NCBI GenBank assembly: GCA_002343485.1
Contig: DDST01000047.1
Location: 5,807-13,819, forward strand
Source: Proteobacteria bacterium UBA2383
Lineage (GTDB): Bacteria; Pseudomonadota; Gammaproteobacteria; Competibacterales; Competibacteraceae
Length of the DNA stretch: 8,013 bases
Direction: 5' to 3'
Positions 6,846 through 8,013 of this stretch are shown here, in pieces; position 1 is the first letter of the stretch; every line of letters starts with the position of its first letter. The notes under the pieces were generated by a model. That model saw only the letters and a program-made list of their open reading frames with translations. It was not told the origin of the DNA and ran no database searches. The translations under genes and the position numbers were made by a program.

Positions 6846-6862
6846 CGATAATATTATTATCG
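6846..6862 (-). promoter_or_regulatory. Perfect 17-bp AT-rich palindrome upstream of GH57
   Basis: CGATAATA and TATTATCG are exact reverse complements around one central base, ending 29 bp before the GH57 start codon. The arms contain TAATAT and TATTAT, which resemble a -10 box, but no convincing -35 box stands at the right distance. It could be an operator overlapping a promoter. The function is inferred from position and symmetry only. Confidence 0.4.
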
Positions 6863-6884
6863 GTTGTAGGTAAATGACTTGGGG

Positions 6885-6901
6885 AAGTTTGAATAAAACT
6901 T
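6885..6901 (-). other. Small hairpin after the HDOD gene
   Basis: AAGTTT and AAACTT (6 bp) flank a 5-base loop just downstream of the HDOD stop codon. The stem is short, AT-rich and has no following T-run, so it is at most a weak terminator. Confidence 0.2.
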
Positions 6902-6907
6902 GAGATG

Positions 6908-7945
6908 TTAGCGAATATACGATTCAGGCAATCGCTTTAACTCAAAAAAGCAACGTATACAACTTTCAGTCAGTTGTTTGCCCAGCCGGTGGTTCAACTG
7001 ATCGATATCGTCATCCAAGCGCTTTTCTTCGACCAGAATCCGTAGTTGGCTTAATCGATTCGCTTCGTAAAGAATACCACTCAATTTTTCTAAATCCGGT
7101 TTATGGTTTAGGACTGTTTGTTCTTTCAAAGCATCCAGTACAGGGGAAGGGAACTGCCAATTTTCAGCAATCCGGAATGACAGTTGTTTGGTCTTGAGTA
7201 GCAATCCCTTATAGAAATCAATCGATCGCAGCGATCTCTGGCCTTTTTGGAGATGATCCATGATACGGATAGCGACTATCATACCAATATTGCAGACGAT
7301 ACCGGCCAAATAAGCGTCGAAAGCATCGAAACGGCCTCTGGCTAAATAAGCGCAGGCATAAGCGCAGCGTTCTGACTGAGACCACAGATAATTCGCTGCA
7401 AGATAACTAAAATGTCCCTCGTGGATATTAAAAATTGGCTTCATAACGACGTTGGCAATTAACCTCTGCAATCCAGTTCGGCCCAGCAAGACAACCGCTC
7501 GTTGGAGGCTATTGATCTTCGTTCCGGTTTGATAAAATGCGCTGTTAGCGAGCCGGATAACCTCACCTACCAGGACTGGGTCTCGACTAATTTGATCGGC
7601 TAAGTATTTACCAGATGCACCATCACTTTTTAAAGCACTCAACAAGTGTGGAACAACGGCGGGCAACCGAGGTAATGCTTTGTCATCAAAAACATCTGAG
7701 CTCAACAAAATATCAATTTTCTCAAGAGTTTTTTTCTCAATTAGACTTGGCATAATATCAAGAAAACAATCAACACCGAGGATGAGTTCAAAAAAATCTT
7801 GATCAACATCCAGATCAATAGTTCGTGATTCTTCCTGTTCAACTTGAGGTGACGCTCCCCAAGCAGATGCCGTTTTCTTCTGAGAAGAAGCTTTGGTGCT
7901 TGGGGTTTTTTCTGCCAAGAAAAAACGAATCAGCGCTTTCCACAT
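6908..7945 (-). CDS. HDOD-domain signalling protein
   Basis: A cytoplasmic protein of 345 residues with an HDOD domain at about 90-280. This is a non-catalytic relative of HD phosphohydrolases found in bacterial signalling and stress proteins. Typical features are LPRLPAVVPHLLSAL (91-105), ISRDPVLVGEVIRLANSAFY (119-138), and INSLQRAVVLLGRTGLQRLI (144-163). Where HD enzymes have the His-Asp pair, this protein has AGIVCNIG (214-221), so metal-dependent hydrolysis is not expected. Before the domain lie a Lys/Ser/Thr-rich segment (11-30) and a Glu/Asp-rich stretch (35-50); after it come about 65 residues with helix-forming, charged sequence (LVEEKRLDDDIDQLNHRL). No receiver, GGDEF or EAL domain is attached. 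The ATG at 7945 has AGAAG 5 bp upstream, a modest ribosome binding site. The codon use is visibly more AT-rich than in the permease and CBS genes. The gene precedes GH57 with a gap of about 90 bp and may be a separate transcription unit. Its target is unknown. Confidence 0.88.
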   Translation of the reverse strand: MWKALIRFFLAEKTPSTKASSQKKTASAWGASPQVEQEESRTIDLDVDQDFFELILGVDCFLDIMPSLIEKKTLEKIDILLSSDVFDDKALPRLPAVVPHLLSALKSDGASGKYLADQISRDPVLVGEVIRLANSAFYQTGTKINSLQRAVVLLGRTGLQRLIANVVMKPIFNIHEGHFSYLAANYLWSQSERCAYACAYLARGRFDAFDAYLAGIVCNIGMIVAIRIMDHLQKGQRSLRSIDFYKGLLLKTKQLSFRIAENWQFPSPVLDALKEQTVLNHKPDLEKLSGILYEANRLSQLRILVEEKRLDDDIDQLNHRLGKQLTESCIRCFFELKRLPESYIR

Positions 7946-8013
7946 GAGACTTCTACTCTATAAATCATATTTGCGCAGTCTCTCTCATAAAAATCTTTTG
8001 TATTGCGAATAAC

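Noticed and set aside
7946..8013. A promoter for the HDOD gene
   Set aside because: TATGAT and TATAGA stand as -10-like boxes on the minus strand, but no acceptable -35 box lies at the right distance and the window ends here.

Overview
The window reads as chromosomal DNA of a gammaproteobacterium. This is an inference from the proteobacterial look of Kup, the MIF-type tautomerase and the HDOD protein, and from moderate GC. A glycogen-storing or sulfur-oxidising lineage would fit the GH57 enzyme, but nothing here fixes the genus.

Layout. Bases about 8-905 are a decayed insertion sequence of the IS5 family (IS427-like group). Its transposase, on the + strand, keeps all three DDE residues but is broken by an in-frame stop and a separate frame change. 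From 1046 to 7945 everything lies on the minus strand. In order of transcription (high to low coordinate) the genes are: an HDOD-domain protein (6908-7945), a family 57 glycoside hydrolase (5492-6817), a MIF-type tautomerase (5045-5392), a two-CBS-domain protein (4516-4974), an ArsB/NhaD-type (IT superfamily) permease (3172-4515) and a Kup potassium transporter (1046-2962). The IS and the minus-strand genes converge at about 895-1045. No tRNA, rRNA or CRISPR was seen.

How the genes may work together. The CBS gene and the permease are fused end to start (TGA directly followed by ATG, with the permease ribosome binding site inside the last CBS codons). They are therefore almost certainly co-translated, and the CBS protein is a good candidate regulator of the permease. 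The tautomerase (70 bp upstream of CBS) and GH57 (99 bp upstream of the tautomerase) may share the transcript. A long two-block hairpin (3080-3149) separates the permease from kup and may end, process or stabilise the upstream transcript. A perfect 17-bp AT-rich palindrome (6846-6862) just upstream of GH57 is a possible operator or promoter element. The most unusual point is the pairing of a nucleotide-sensing type CBS protein with an ion/anion permease, next to a K+ transporter and behind a tautomerase and a glucan-active enzyme. The individual families are all known.
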